The translations under genes were made by a program, and so were the position numbers. The notes under the pieces were generated by a model, which saw only the letters and a list, made by a program, of their open reading frames with translations, did not search any database and was not told where the DNA came from. This document shows positions 1-10,842 of a stretch of 50,000 nt of DNA, in pieces. The DNA is from Prorocentrum cordatum. Lineage: Eukaryota > Sar > Dinophyceae > Prorocentrales > Prorocentraceae. Within the stretch, counting starts at the first letter, position 1; each line of letters opens with the position of its first letter. The stretch spans positions 231,591 to 281,590 of the forward strand of contig CAUYUJ010014178.1 in NCBI GenBank assembly GCA_963575745.1. The letters are read 5' to 3'.

Positions 1-261
1 GCCCTCGGCGCGGCCGCAGTCAAGTCGAGGCTTGGCCGCGGGCGCACAGCGCTCCGCCCGCGGGGGCGCGGCAGCCTCACGCCGCCGGCCCGCGCATCAG
101 GGCGCCGAGCCCCAGCCCGCCGCTCGGGCGTCGGCCGTCGAGCGGCCGCACGCTCCCCCAGCTGGTATCGCCACAGGGGCCAGGCGCGAGGCCTAAGGAT
201 GGGGCCAGCCGCCCGCTCGCCAGCAGCGCCAGCGCAGGGGCAGCCAGGCCGCCGCTCAGCA
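1..261. other. GC-rich sequence downstream of LINE-1, no gene seen
   Basis: This lies 3' of the stop codon of the minus-strand LINE ORF that ends at 262. It is very GC-rich and could be the 3' untranslated part of that element. No poly(A) or microsatellite tail that would mark the element end is visible before the window edge. Confidence 0.4.
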
Positions 262-1326
262 TCAGTCCAGCGGTTTCCCCGTGTGGGGGTCCCACCTGTC
301 CATGAGGCGGGCGAGGTACTGCCTCTTCTTCTTCTCGCCTGCTGTTGCCGACGAGCCCTGTGGCAGGCGGCCGCCGCACGCCAACTTCAGGCCGTTGGCG
401 CGGTCCGCACCCTGCAGCTTGGCGAAGGCCCCGCACTCGCAGCAGAAGGCGTAGGGCCCAGCCTCCCGCATGCCGTGGCCCAGCTCCTGGCTCGGCAGGC
501 CGATCTCCCCGCGTGGCGTCTTGGCCGACAGACGCCGTGTCGGGCTGCGCGACCGCTTACGCTGAGCCGTTGCAGCCGCGGCTAGCGCGCAAGCAGCCGC
601 CACGGGCAGGCCCGACTGGGCGTTCGCCGCGGCCGCATCGGGGGAGCGCTGCCCTGAGCCGCCCTGGGCACTCGCGTCCTCCTCGGCAGCAGGCGGGGGC
701 TGCGCCGCGCCCCCCCGCGGCTGGCTGCCGTCGGAGTCCGCCTCCGCCGCAGAGACCACCATGCCGTCGTCTCCATCCTCGCCCGGCCGACCTGGCGGCG
801 GTTGCGGTGGGAGGCCTGAGGGCGCTTCGACAGGATCAGGGGCGTCGTCGTCGCTGTCAGGGCCCGTCCTCCTGCCCCGGGAGGGTGTGCAGGCCAGCCA
901 CGGGAACGCCACGCCAAGCGCAGGTGGGTCCGCTGCGGCCAGCGGCAGGGATGCCGACCTGGGTCGCGGCGCCGTTCCCTGGGGCCCCTCGCCAGGCATC
1001 GGCCCTGCGAAACCAGGGAGCTCGGGCAGGCCGGCCGCCTCCTCTGCACCTACCAGGGCCTCGATGGTGCGGACCACCTCGTCGACGGACGCCCACAGCA
1101 TTGCAGCCACGTGGTGCCAGTCCGTGAACGGCAGGTTGAGCAGGTGGTTGCACGTGGCCCGCCGCACTTTCGCCTTGCGAAGCCACGCCTGCCTGACCAT
1201 CGCCTGGACCAGGGCCTGCAGACCGAGCGGCCCCGCCCGCTGGATGGCCTCCGCACAGGCGGCGGCGTTGCCCGTCTGGCGCAGCCACACAAGGGCGTAC
1301 CGTTCCGCCCAGGCCCGCCGGGCCAC
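262..1326 (-). pseudogene. LINE-1 C-terminal Cys domain
   Basis: A frame of 354 codons begins with AERYALVWLRQTGNAA and a helical segment (TCNHLLNLPFTDWHHV), passes through a long acidic and Pro/Ser/Ala-rich stretch, and ends with YAFCCECGAFAKLQ, LACGG, RLMDRWDPHTGKPLD and a TGA at 262-264. The end resembles the Cys-containing tail that closes many dinoflagellate LINE polyproteins (a C-x-C-G motif, another Cys, then RL..HP.TG). It probably binds nucleic acid. I infer that it is the polyprotein end and not a separate gene; the frame change near 1330 supports decay. Confidence 0.65.
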
Positions 1327-2236
1327 CGCAAAGTCGAATACCCAGATCGCAGCGAAACTCCTGAGGGTGCGGCACAGCAGCTCCGGGCCCTCGTGGACTT
1401 CGCGGGATGAGCTGCTGCTCGGGGGCGCACCTTCGTCGCCACCTCCACTGGGCGTCCCCGCAGGCGGCCCTCCGCTCGGCGGTGGAGCCTAAGGTCTGGG
1501 CCCATCGCCTTCGCCCGACGGCATCGGCAGCGGCGGGGATTGTCCACCTCGGCGAGACCGGCGCGCGGGTCCGATTCCACGGGTTGCCCCGTCCACGACT
1601 CCGCGAGCCATCATGTCCTCCTCGCCCTCTCATGGCCTCCACGCTGAGCCCCAGGTCGCCGTCGTCGAGGTCGATCCAGTCGTCCTCCTCAGCCTCCGAT
1701 GAGGGCGGCTCGAAGGTGGTGGGGTGCAGGCGGTGGTCGCGCGCCCCTGCGTGCTGGGCATTGCCACGGTCGCTGAAGAACGCCCTCCCCGTCGCCATGT
1801 ACCCTCGGAACTGGTGGGCACGGGGCCTGAAAGCCTCGCCCTCGAGCTCGAGGGCCTGGTCGCTGCGGGCCTCGCGGACAGGGGCCCCGCCCTGCCGGCC
1901 CCGCTCGCAGAATTCCCCAGCCCGCCGCTGCTTCTCAGCGCCCAGCCTGTCGGCGCTGATGCGCCTGATGAAGCCGCTGAACCTGGGCTCGCCCAGCAGC
2001 CTGTACGCGCTGTCGATGCACTCCTGCAGTCAACTCACATAGGCTTCGCTTTGGTCACGCAGGTCGGTGATCCACCAGGACGCCAGCTGCGCCAGGACGT
2101 CCTCCAGCGGCCCCGCCTGCCCCCACGCCTGGAGAGCGTGCTTGTCGTTGCCTGCCTCTGGTGGGCGCGGCGGAGGCGGCTCTGGCACGCTGCCAGCACT
2201 CGGCTCCCCTCCGCGAGGTCGCCGCTCCTCCAGCAT
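1327..2236 (-). pseudogene. LINE-1 linker frame between RNase H and C-terminal domain
   Basis: One frame reads from 2236 down to about 1330 with a single TGA at 2030-2032. It contains LRDQSEAYVS, then LQECIDSAYRLLG, FSGFIRRISADRLG, and an acidic stretch EAEEDDWIDLDDGD near 1690-1660. No catalytic motif is visible. Its reading direction and its position between RNase H and the C-terminal Cys domain suggest it belongs to the same long polyprotein. The interval 2237-2800 in front of it is Pro/Ala/Gly-rich on all frames, with nothing I can assign. Confidence 0.45.
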
Positions 2237-2800
2237 GCTGGTCCTCGCTGGTGTCCTCCCGTTGGAGAGGTCGCGTGGTTGCCCCTGGCTTGGGGGGGGG
2301 GGCTATAGGGTGCTCGCAGAGCTGCCCCCCGCCCCGCCCTGGCCAACGCGCCGCCCCTCCTGTCGCGCGCAGCTCTGCCCGCGTTGCCCCTCCAGCAACG
2401 GCGTGATTGCCGCTCCTCGCGCCGCCTGCGGCCCCGCAGGTGAGGCCCGCGGCACTCGGAGGGCCCGCGGACACTGCGCGTGACTTCCCAGCCTTCGCGC
2501 CTGTCGCTGGTGGAGTGCACTGCGTGTCCTCGAAGATGTCGCTGAAGAGGTCCTCCACCTCATGACCCAGTTGGAAGTGCGCGGCCTCCGCTGGTGGTCT
2601 GCCTGTGGCCTCTCGAGCTGCGGGGGCGCCCGTTCCTGGTGCTCTCGTCGAGGCCGGCCGGCCCCGCGCGCTGTTTACCTGGCGGGTGCGCCAGGAGGCA
2701 GGCTCCAGCAAGGAACTTGGCGACTTGGCCCAGCCCCTCGCGCTGTTTTCTTCGCGGGTGCACCTGGGGGCTGGGACTTGCGTTCTAGCAGCCGACGGCG

Positions 2801-4235
2801 TCAGCAGCTCCTGCTCAGCGCTCTGGCGGTCCGAAGGCGTCCGCCCCCCCAGCGGCGCGGCTGCCTGCTCGCCAAAGGCGCCGCCCACCTCCTCGGCACT
2901 GGCGCGCGCGGGGCCGACGTGCGAGCCGCCGCTTGGGATCTGCGGCCTCGGGCAGGCAGGGGGGGGGGGGGGGGGGCAGGGCTCCGCGGGGGCCTCCGTC
3001 GGCGCGCATCTCGACTTGCCGCCCTGACCAGACGCCTAGCCGCAGCGCGCCCCGTGGCAGCCCTCAGTAGGTACTGCACCTTCTCCGCGACCGTGGCATT
3101 GTCCGCGGGCTTGTCCGCGGGCGGCCGCGACTGCGGGTTGCTGTCCGCCAGGTCGTCGCACGGCCTGGCCTCGGCGCAGCGGGCTTGGGGGGCCGCGCCC
3201 TCTGCAGCGACCTCCGCTTCGATCTGGGTTGCCACCTGCAGGCTCAGGTTGACGGCCTCAGAGCTAGCCAAGGCCTGGGCCCCTGCCAGCTGCTGGCTCT
3301 TGACCGCGCGCATCTGGCCCAGGCGCGTAGGCTGGCGCGGCTTGCAGTCGAGCAGGGACCGAGCCTTGGCGGTGCAGGCCCCTCTCCCGCAGTGGATGCA
3401 CTGGGCGCCCGAGACTCCCGTCGTCTGGTGCTCGTGGCGCGTCAGGCTGAGTTGCTTGCCTGGAAAAAGCTCCGGCTCGACGCGGCGCTTGAGCTGGCCG
3501 TCTTCGTCTAGCGGCCTCCACAGGTCCAGCTGGCAGATCTTGGCCGCCGCCCAGCCCGCGTAGTTGGCCGCGTCGAGCGCGCGCTGGAGCTCCGCGTGGA
3601 TGATCTCCGCCGCGCTGTCGGGGAGCTTCACCTCGGCCGCGCCCAAGTTGGCGAAGAAATCCGCCCAGCAGTTCCCGAGCCAGCCCAGCAGCCTGATGCC
3701 CTCCTCGAGCGCCTGCTCCAGCGAGCGGCGGGCAGGGGCCCGCCTGGGCCGCGGCGTGGGCTCGCCGCGCGCATCCGCCGCCGCCCGCACCTGCCTCCAG
3801 ATGCCCGCGTGCCTGGCCCGAGTCGGCGCCGCCGTGGAGCACCAGCTGTTGCCCTCCGTCGCGATGGGACTGCAGGTCGCTGACGATGAGGCTGACATTG
3901 CCAGGCTGTCCCAGGGGCGCCTGGCAGGCGAAGCGCTCTGCCCGCCCCGCGGTTGGGCGCGCCCTTGGAAGTGGGCCGTAGGCCGCCTTGAGCGGGAAGC
4001 CGTCGGACTTGAGGGCCACCACTGCCCAACCGCACCTGCGAGCCTCGGGGGCCTTGGAGGCGCGGCCCGAGCCGTCCGTGTGCACCACCGACGGCCAGGG
4101 GGTATGCACCGCGCCCCAGCCGATGACGGAGCGATCGGATGTCGCAGCAGGCGGCAGCGCAGGCATCAACGGCAGGCCGTGCGCCAGGGGCAGGTAGCTG
4201 TCGCCTACCGTCCAGAGCTGCTCCGCCTGGCGCAT
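2801..4235 (-). pseudogene. LINE-1 RNase H domain and downstream segment
   Basis: The frame from 4235 reads a ribonuclease H fold: SVVHTDGSGRASK (first catalytic Asp) near 4090-4050, RRCGWAVVAL, and TAGRAERFAC (Glu) near 3950. A frame change near 3880 gives SDLQ-like sequence and then LEEGIRLLGWLGNCWADFFANLGA near 3730-3640, which corresponds to the GWLGNSWGDFFGKLGA segment of the plus-strand LINE. A Cys pair, IHCGRGAC, follows near 3400. The domain would remove RNA from the RNA-DNA hybrid. The last part of this frame is Ala/Arg/Pro-rich with no recognisable fold. A poly(G) run at 2961-2976 disrupts it. Confidence 0.8.
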
Positions 4236-4560
4236 CTGCTTGCGGATCGCCTCTCACGGCTTGCGGAAGGGCTCCTCTTGCTCCTGCTCCTCGTCGCGCG
4301 GCGCCATGACCTCTGGGCAGACGCACCGGCGATGCATCAGCGTGTCGCGCTGCTCGCCGCGCGCCTGGCACTCGGCCGTGCCCGTGAACCCATGCATGTG
4401 CCTCCACTCGTTGGTATAGTGGCCTCCCGACCAAAGTGCCTGGCTCGCGCCCTTTCAGAGCAGCGCCTTCGCGCAGGGCGATGGCCCTTGCCGCGCGAGG
4501 CCAGAGTTGCTCCCCATCTCCGTCTGGGAGGTGCCCAACCGCGCGGCGGCGCTGCCAGCG

Positions 4561-5866
4561 CTAGATGCCCACGACCAAGGCGTCCTTGATGCCCCTCGGG
4601 GCCGCGTGCAGCAGGGAGTGGGCGTCGCCCGTGTCCGCCTTGAGCACGCAGACCGAAAGCATGCTCCAGCCGATGCGCTCGAGGGGGAGCCAAGTCGCCG
4701 CTAGGGGACAGTGCGCTATCGCCAAGGTGAGGCTGCCCGCTCTGGCCACGGCCGCCAATCGGCCCCAGCTAGCTGAGAGGGCCGCAAGCGAGCAGTTGCC
4801 GTCCCAGATGCGGCTCGCCAGGCGCATCGCCAGGGGGGCAGTGGCCATGTATATAGGGTCGTAGTCGACGCGCTTCTGCAGCAGCATGACGGCGGCCGTA
4901 CCGCACCCAGCCTTGGCCCCAGCCCTCTCGGCCGCCAGGGTGCGCAGCTGGGCTGGCGGTCTGTCCGCCAAGCCCGACACCCCTGCGCCATGCCCCGCCG
5001 AGGGAGATAGGCCTGTGGCCACCAGGGCGGTCGCGCGCCTCCCCGCCCCGCCCTCCTGAGCATGGCCAGGCGCCGCTGTCGCCCCATCAAAGCCGCCAGG
5101 CGTCTTTTCTCCTGCGTGCGGAGCACCCTGCGCCCGTAGAGCTCGTGCCCCAGGTTGCTGACCCACGTCTTCTCTTTGAGCCCCTGACGCTGCGTCGCGG
5201 GCCCCAACGGCTTGGCCCTCCGCCTCGAAGACGCCGGGAATCCTGACTTCAGCGGCTGCATGACCAGCTTGAGGTCCGCAATGCTGGCGGCGAAGCCGGG
5301 CAGAGCCTTGGACAGGTCATCGCTGTGGCCCGCGCGCGGCCCCGTCCACGCCAGGGTGACGTCATCCACTGCGCCGCGCGGCTGCACTGAAGGCGCAATG
5401 GCGTTAGCCCGCTGCAGCGCGCGCAGCGTGAGCACCAGCAGGAGCGAGTTGGCGTGCCCGCGGCCTGCAATGTTCCCCTGCCGCGCCACCACCGCCCGCG
5501 ACATCGCGTTGAATGCTGCCAGCGCGCGGGGCGGGGCTGGCGGCGCGTGGGCAAGAGCATCCACGCGGGGCGCAGCGGGAACTGCAAGGCGCGAGCCTCC
5601 TGCAGCTGGGCCTCGGGCGCCACCATCTCGTAGGCCTTCCAGAGGTCCAGGGCCGCCGCCGCCGAGTCCCAACTTGCCAGCTGCGCCTGCTCCTTGGCCA
5701 GGTTGAGGTCGCGCGCCGAGTCCGAGCTGGACCGCCCTGGCCCCACTCCCCACGCCAGTGAGGAGGGGCTAGCCTGCTTCCAGGCCTTGGTGACTGGGCG
5801 GCGCGCGCGGCTCCGCGCCCTGACAAGTGTCGGCATGAGCCCAGTGAGGCGGCAGCCTCCGTCTGG
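4561..5866 (-). pseudogene. LINE-1 reverse transcriptase core and thumb
   Basis: Directly after the TAG the frame continues PDGGCRLTGLMPTLVRA (RT motif 1-2), then GVGPGRSSSDSARDL and LDLWKAYEMV. A frame change near 5500 leads to the catalytic segment GAVDDVTLAW, whose two Asp codons lie at 5361-5366, followed by LKSGFPASS and the thumb-like SNLGHELYGRRV, closely matching RNLGHELHGPRV in the plus-strand LINE. Another frame change leads to RVDYDPIYM and ASRIWDG near 4870-4790. The enzyme would copy the element RNA at the target site. The catalytic Asp pair is intact, but the frame is broken at least twice. Confidence 0.8.
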
Positions 5867-5869
5867 CTA

Positions 5870-7106
5870 GGGGGGCCTTTCCATGATGTTGAGAAGGCGG
5901 CTGCTAGGCCACTGCAGCAGCTCCTCGCACTTGTGGAAGACCGCGATCATCGCATCGACTGCCTCGTCCGAGATGTCCTCCAGCGCCCTTATCGGGATGC
6001 CCGATTGCCCAGCCCCCGTGCTCCACGGAAACGAACGAATCACGCCCCGCACTGCGTGGTGAGCGAGCGGCGGGAGCGGATCCCAGTCGCGAGCGTCAGC
6101 AGGTAGGGCGATTTGCGTGAGGCCGTGGAAGTTCCAGATGTCCTCCCAGGGTCGCAGCTCGCGCTCCACCAGCGCGTCGTGGTCATGCCCGTCGCTGGCC
6201 TGGACCACCTCCTGGAGCGCAGGGACCTTGGAGATGGCGCGCGCTGAACCCGCTCCCCCTGCAAAGGCCTGGTCGATCCAGCCCTTCCAGCGCCCCTGGG
6301 CCGCCTGGGAGTTGAGCTTCTCCTCCTTCTGGGCCTCGGCGATGACACGCTTGAGGTCCTTGTCCCAGCGCTCCCCCAGCATGACGTCTCCTCCCCTCAG
6401 GAAGGGCGCCCTTGCCCGGGCAGGCGGGTGGGCCCAGTGGGCATGGCCCTGGATGCGCGCCAGGAAGTAGTGCGCGCCGACCAGCGTAGACCCGCCCGAG
6501 GCCATCCATTTCTCCCGCCGCACGCTGGGGCGGCTGAGCTCGTCCACGGGCTCGCTGTTGATCAGGTGCATCGCAATGCGGTCGTGCAAACAGATCAATC
6601 AAGTGCCTGGCCCATCCCGCCGCCGCTGCCCAAGCCTGTGCGCAGGGGGGCCGCACGTGCCGCTTGCGCGGTGGCTGCCAGGTGGCCTTGTGCCCCTCCA
6701 GCGCCTTCGCCAGCTTGACGCTCTCATTCGACTTGGAGGGCGCACTCTCCATCGGCTTGCCCCCGTAGCGCGAGGACTTTGGACAGTTGCACCGCTTGCA
6801 CAGCGAGCGGTCCCCGAAGTTGAGCTTCCTGAAGCCCTTGGCGTCGGGCACGCTGCGCGTCTTGCAGTGCCAGGGGGACTTCCCGCTCGCCCGCGCTGCT
6901 GCGCCGGGTCCCAGGCTGCGCCCCCCCCCCACCTCCGCCGCCTCCTGGCTTGCCGCTGCCGCCGCCGCTGCGCGATCCCCCTTTGCCACCGCCCGCCATG
7001 GCTGCCGCCTTCTGAGAGAAGGCGCCTCAAGCAAGGCGAGCAGGAGAATGGCAGCCGCGCGCCGCGGCCGAGCATATGCACTTTGCTTTGTCGTACCTTG
7101 GCCCAA
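5870..7106 (-). pseudogene. LINE-1 zinc-binding N-part and pre-RT region
   Basis: The upstream frame (7106 to about 6600) has a Cys cluster with CKTRS, LCKRCNCPKS and YGGK, resembling the CNQCKLAKGACYGG segment in the LINE at 39884. The frame then changes near 6600, and 6598-5870 reads as the region just before an RT domain: KRVIAEAQKEEKLNSQ, a GRWKGWIDQAF helix, then WPSSRLLNIMERPP. A TAG stop follows at 5867-5869, in the exact place where the related element has Lys in LPKPDGG, so it is most simply a nonsense mutation. The pre-RT and RT parts should be one reading frame. No clear initiation codon can be assigned. Confidence 0.75.
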
Positions 7107-7172
7107 AGCGCGATGCCCCTTGCGTTCAGGAGACGCCCGCGACGGACTCGCGGTCGTCGGGTGCCTAATGGC

Positions 7173-7194
7173 CTTGAGCCAAAATGGCTACGGA
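7173..7194 (-). other. Genomic copy of the dinoflagellate spliced leader (DinoSL)
   Basis: On the minus strand this reads T then CCGTAGCC, ATTTTGG, CTCAAG, which matches all 22 positions of the published DinoSL (first base D, here T). In dinoflagellates this leader is added to mRNAs by trans-splicing, so a copy in the genome directly ahead of protein-coding sequence is the mark of a retro-copied mRNA. It is not a spliced-leader RNA gene: the SL RNA should continue with a GT splice donor and intron part, but here the next bases are GCCATTAGG. Confidence 0.95.
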
Positions 7195-7380
7195 CTCTCT
7201 CTCTCTCTCTCTCGTTCTCTCTCTCTCTCTCTCTGGTTTTTTTTTTTTTTTTTTTTTTTCTCTCTCTCTCTCTCTCTTCCTTTTTTATTGTGTTTCTCTC
7301 TCTCTCTCTCTCCCTTTCTCTCTTTTGTTTTTTCCTCTCTCTCTCTATCTTCATGTATCCCCCCTCGTCTCTTCTCCTAA
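7195..7380. repeat. (CT)n with poly(T) interruptions
   Basis: Nearly pure CT dinucleotide runs with a run of more than 20 T residues near 7238-7259. It begins immediately beside the spliced-leader copy, so on the minus strand the leader is preceded by poly(A) and GA repeats. Confidence 0.95.
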
Positions 7381-7839
7381 GGCCTCCCTCCACCCTTCCC
7401 TGCCCCTTGCTCCCCGCCTTCGTCCTCGTCCCTCTCGTCCCCGTGTTCCATGATGTCCTCCTCCCTGCCTTCTCTTTCCTTTCCCACGCCTCTCCTTCCG
7501 CCTCTTGCTCCTCCGTTCTTCCCTCTCCGTGCTCCCGCGCCCCCCTCTCCCTACACCCCGCAAGGTTTGCCGAATGTTGCTTCGACTCTCCATTCGCCCC
7601 CGGCCTCTGTGCGAGAGGGGCCCCTGCTCTCCCACATTCTCCTGCTGCCGCGCAGGATTTCGGGTATTACGTTGCCCATCGGTCGTGGAGAATCGGCATT
7701 TTTGTATCCTCGGGTTCCAGTCTACTTCAAGCGCATTCCTGCTTCAGTGATCGAGTGCTTTCCCCCTTCCCTCCTCTTTTGGGGGCGGGCGGAAGCGCAG
7801 TCTGCTTCCAACGCCTTCCTGTTTCATGCTTTTGTCAAC

Positions 7840-8850
7840 TTCTTCTGATACATGGGCCTTTGAGTTTGTGCATGCTGAGCTTTTTGGCTGTCGTTTTTTT
7901 GTGCTGTTAGCGCTCCAGTTCCAGCGCTGGCCTGGTTCCAGGATCGGCGCTTTGCCCCCGTCGTTCAGACTCACGCTGTCGCCGTGGCGCGGGTCACACT
8001 TTTGCATCCGATTCCTTCCTGGTGGTTATGGCCCTCTCCTGTCCCCTCCTCCGCCTCCCACTGGTCCTCCTGCCTTTCCCGCTCCTTCTGCTGCTGCTGC
8101 TGGTGCTGCTCCGCCCCCGTGCGTCATCCTCTCCTCCTCCTGCTGGTCATCCCCATTCCTATTCGCCCCCCAATGCACAGAGTTCTCCTTCAATGAGCAT
8201 CTCGCGGTGGGGCCAGTTTCAGGGTCCAAGTCCGCTAGGACACCCTAGGGCAGAGAGGAAAAAATCAGCGCAATTCCAAGGGATAGGTGGGAGGGGTCGG
8301 ATGTCAGACATGGCGCGAGCGTCTAGCTGGATATGAGCACAATTATCCTATCTCCCTGGAACCTGTCCGGGCGGGGCCTGCCGCATATGTTCTAAGGCTC
8401 ACGTGATTTCAAGATGTCACGTGTTTGGTTGTTTTGTCGTTCGGATCGTTTTTCCTCCATATGGTGCTCGCGTTGCAGCGTTGGCCTCGTTCCAAGATCG
8501 GCGCTTTGCCCCCATCGTGCAGAGTGATGCTATCGCCCCAGCGCCGGTCACATTTCTGGATCCAATTTCTTCCTGGTCAATGTCGCCCCCCTCTTTTCCT
8601 CTCCTCCGCGTTCCCGTGGTCCTCCTGCTCCTCCCGTTCTTCCTGATCCTGCTGCTACTGCTTCTCATCGTCGTCCTCCTCCTCCTCACTCCTCCTTCCT
8701 CCGTCCTCCTTCCTCTTTCCTCCTTCCTCGTTCTCTTCCTCCTGCGCTGCCTCCTGATCATGGGCCACCTCCTCATCCAATGTACAAGGCCTCCCTTTCT
8801 GTTTGCGCACCACACGATGGGGCCATTCTGTGGATCCTTCCTGCTGCTTC
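7840..8850 (+). repeat. Diverged tandem duplication, unit about 555 bp
   Basis: The segment at about 7905-8066 (CTGGCCTGGTTCCAGGATCG, GCGCTTTGCCCCC, GGGTCACACTTTTG, TTCCTTCCTGG) recurs at about 8465-8612 (TTGGCCTCGTTCCAAGATCG, GCGCTTTGCCCCC, CCGGTCACATTTCTG, TTTCTTCCTGG), with CT-rich flanks that also resemble each other. No reading frame with a recognisable product is present. Between 7381 and 7840 there is CT-rich sequence with no gene seen. Confidence 0.7.
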
Positions 8851-8868
8851 TCCGCCCTCTTCCTCACC

Positions 8869-9065
8869 ATCCCGATATACCTTCTCCTCCTTCTCCTCCT
8901 CCTTCTCCTCCTCCTCCTCCACCACCTCCTCCTCTCCCCGCCCTCCTTAGGAGGAAGCGGAGGCGGCGGCGGAGGAGGAGGAGGAGGAATATGAGCAAAA
9001 CGAGGAGGAGGAGGAGGAGGAGGAGGAGGAGGAGGAGGAGGAGGAGGAGGAGGAGGAGGAGGAGG
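8869..9065. repeat. (CTC/CCT)n followed by (GGA)n, imperfect palindrome
   Basis: A pyrimidine-rich CCT/CTT array (8880-8945) is followed, after CCCTCCTTAGGAGG, by its purine-rich complement (GGA)n up to 9065. The arms can pair, so this is a long imperfect hairpin of triplets. Confidence 0.85.
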
Positions 9066-9480
9066 TACGCCCCCCCCAGCTCCCGCGCGAGGGCGCCCCG
9101 CTCGCCCCGGCGGCCCCGGGGATGGCGCGGCCCCATGCGTGCGCCGCGGCCGCCCGCAGAAGCGGGAGAGCCCGTGGCGGAATTGGCCCACCGGCTAACG
9201 CAGGCGACCCAGGGGGCCGCGGGCACCCTTCGGAGAAAGGGCGCGCGGGCGCGCGCGCGCGCGCGCTCGGGAGGGGAGGGGGGGACGCAGGGAGAGGAGG
9301 GAGGGCGGGCGCCTCCCGCAAGGCGCCAGGCGTCACCGTCCATGACCTTGGCTGCAAAGGGGGGGGGCGTGCGCGGCAGACACTCGGTGCCGCCCGCGAA
9401 ATGTGAGGGCCGTGCCAGGCGGCCCAGCCGGCCGCGGCGCCCCGACTGGGCGGGTGCCGTCAAGCCGCTCGGAAAGGAAC
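9066..9480. other. GC-rich spacer with (CG)n, no gene seen
   Basis: Very GC-rich sequence including an alternating CG run at about 9240-9268, a possible Z-DNA former, and a G8 run near 9360. No frame with a recognisable domain is present. Confidence 0.6.
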
Positions 9481-10293
<813 letters not shown>

Positions 10294-10329
10294 AGGGCCT
10301 CAGGTGGCCGTGCCCCCTTCGGGGCCCGC

Positions 10330-10842
10330 ATGCGCGCTGCTGCCCGCGGGGGAGGGCTGATCGCTTTCCACCTCCTCGCCGCCTGGGTGGCGCGGCGGTG
10401 GGCGCCGCTGCCTGCGGCGCTGCCCGTGCCGGAGCCGCCGCGGGCGGCACCGGCGCCCGCTCCGCCCGCGCGGACCTGCCCGGCGGCCGCGCCGCCTGCC
10501 TCCGCGCAGGTCTCAGACCTCTGCGCGGAGATCGCCCGGTGTCTGCCGGCGGCGCCGCTCCCGTCCTGGGAGGTTTGCCCAGATCCCTGCCCGGCCTGCC
10601 CCAAGCCGGAGGAGGGTGGCTTCAAGTGGGGCATCGAGTTCGGCGTCGGGTTCTTCACCCTCCTGCTCTGGGAGGCCGTCACTACTTGCTGGGCTGCGCT
10701 GCGCAGGCAGGTGCGGCGCCTGCTCTCAGGCGCGCGGGCGGCTGGGCCCCCAGCGGCGCCCGCGGCTCTGGAGGACGGCAGCCCGTCCGCCCAGGTGGAT
10801 CGACGCTTTCCAGGTGGCAAGGGTAGGCTGGTGGCTGCCTGA
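10330..10842 (+). CDS. Gag-like ORF with one predicted membrane segment (DIRS-like element)
   Basis: This open frame starts at the ATG at 10330; an in-frame GTG at 10291 would extend it. After a Pro/Ala-rich N-part there is a Cys-bearing segment (EVCPDPCPACPKPEEGG) and then FKWGIEFGVGFFTLLLWEAV, a hydrophobic stretch long enough to span a membrane, followed by basic residues. Similar membrane-segment ORFs precede RT in dinoflagellate elements that I have in mind, but no function is established. It ends at TGA 10840-10842, overlapping the ATG of the next frame, so the two may once have been one frame. Confidence 0.5.
   Translation: MRAAARGGGLIAFHLLAAWVARRWAPLPAALPVPEPPRAAPAPAPPARTCPAAAPPASAQVSDLCAEIARCLPAAPLPSWEVCPDPCPACPKPEEGGFKWGIEFGVGFFTLLLWEAVTTCWAALRRQVRRLLSGARAAGPPAAPAALEDGSPSAQVDRRFPGGKGRLVAA

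Larger units (their letters stand above)
262..7194 (-). mobile_element. Degenerate non-LTR retrotransposon (LINE-1 of this window) with DinoSL at its 5' end
   Basis: Reading on the minus strand, the recognisable parts are: a perfect spliced leader (7194-7173), a Cys-containing zinc-binding segment (about 6900-6740), a pre-RT region and RT (about 6600-4560), RNase H (about 4200-3260), a GLGNCWADFFANLGA-like segment (about 3700-3600), low-complexity linker, and a C-terminal Cys domain ending at 262. The order matches the plus-strand LINE at 39884-46640, with which it shares several short motifs. Unlike that copy, it has no apurinic-type endonuclease between the zinc segment and the pre-RT region, so either that part was lost or the copy came from a spliced transcript. 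Frame changes and at least two in-frame stops (5867-5869 and 2030-2032) show it is not functional. The element ends are not otherwise defined. Confidence 0.85.
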
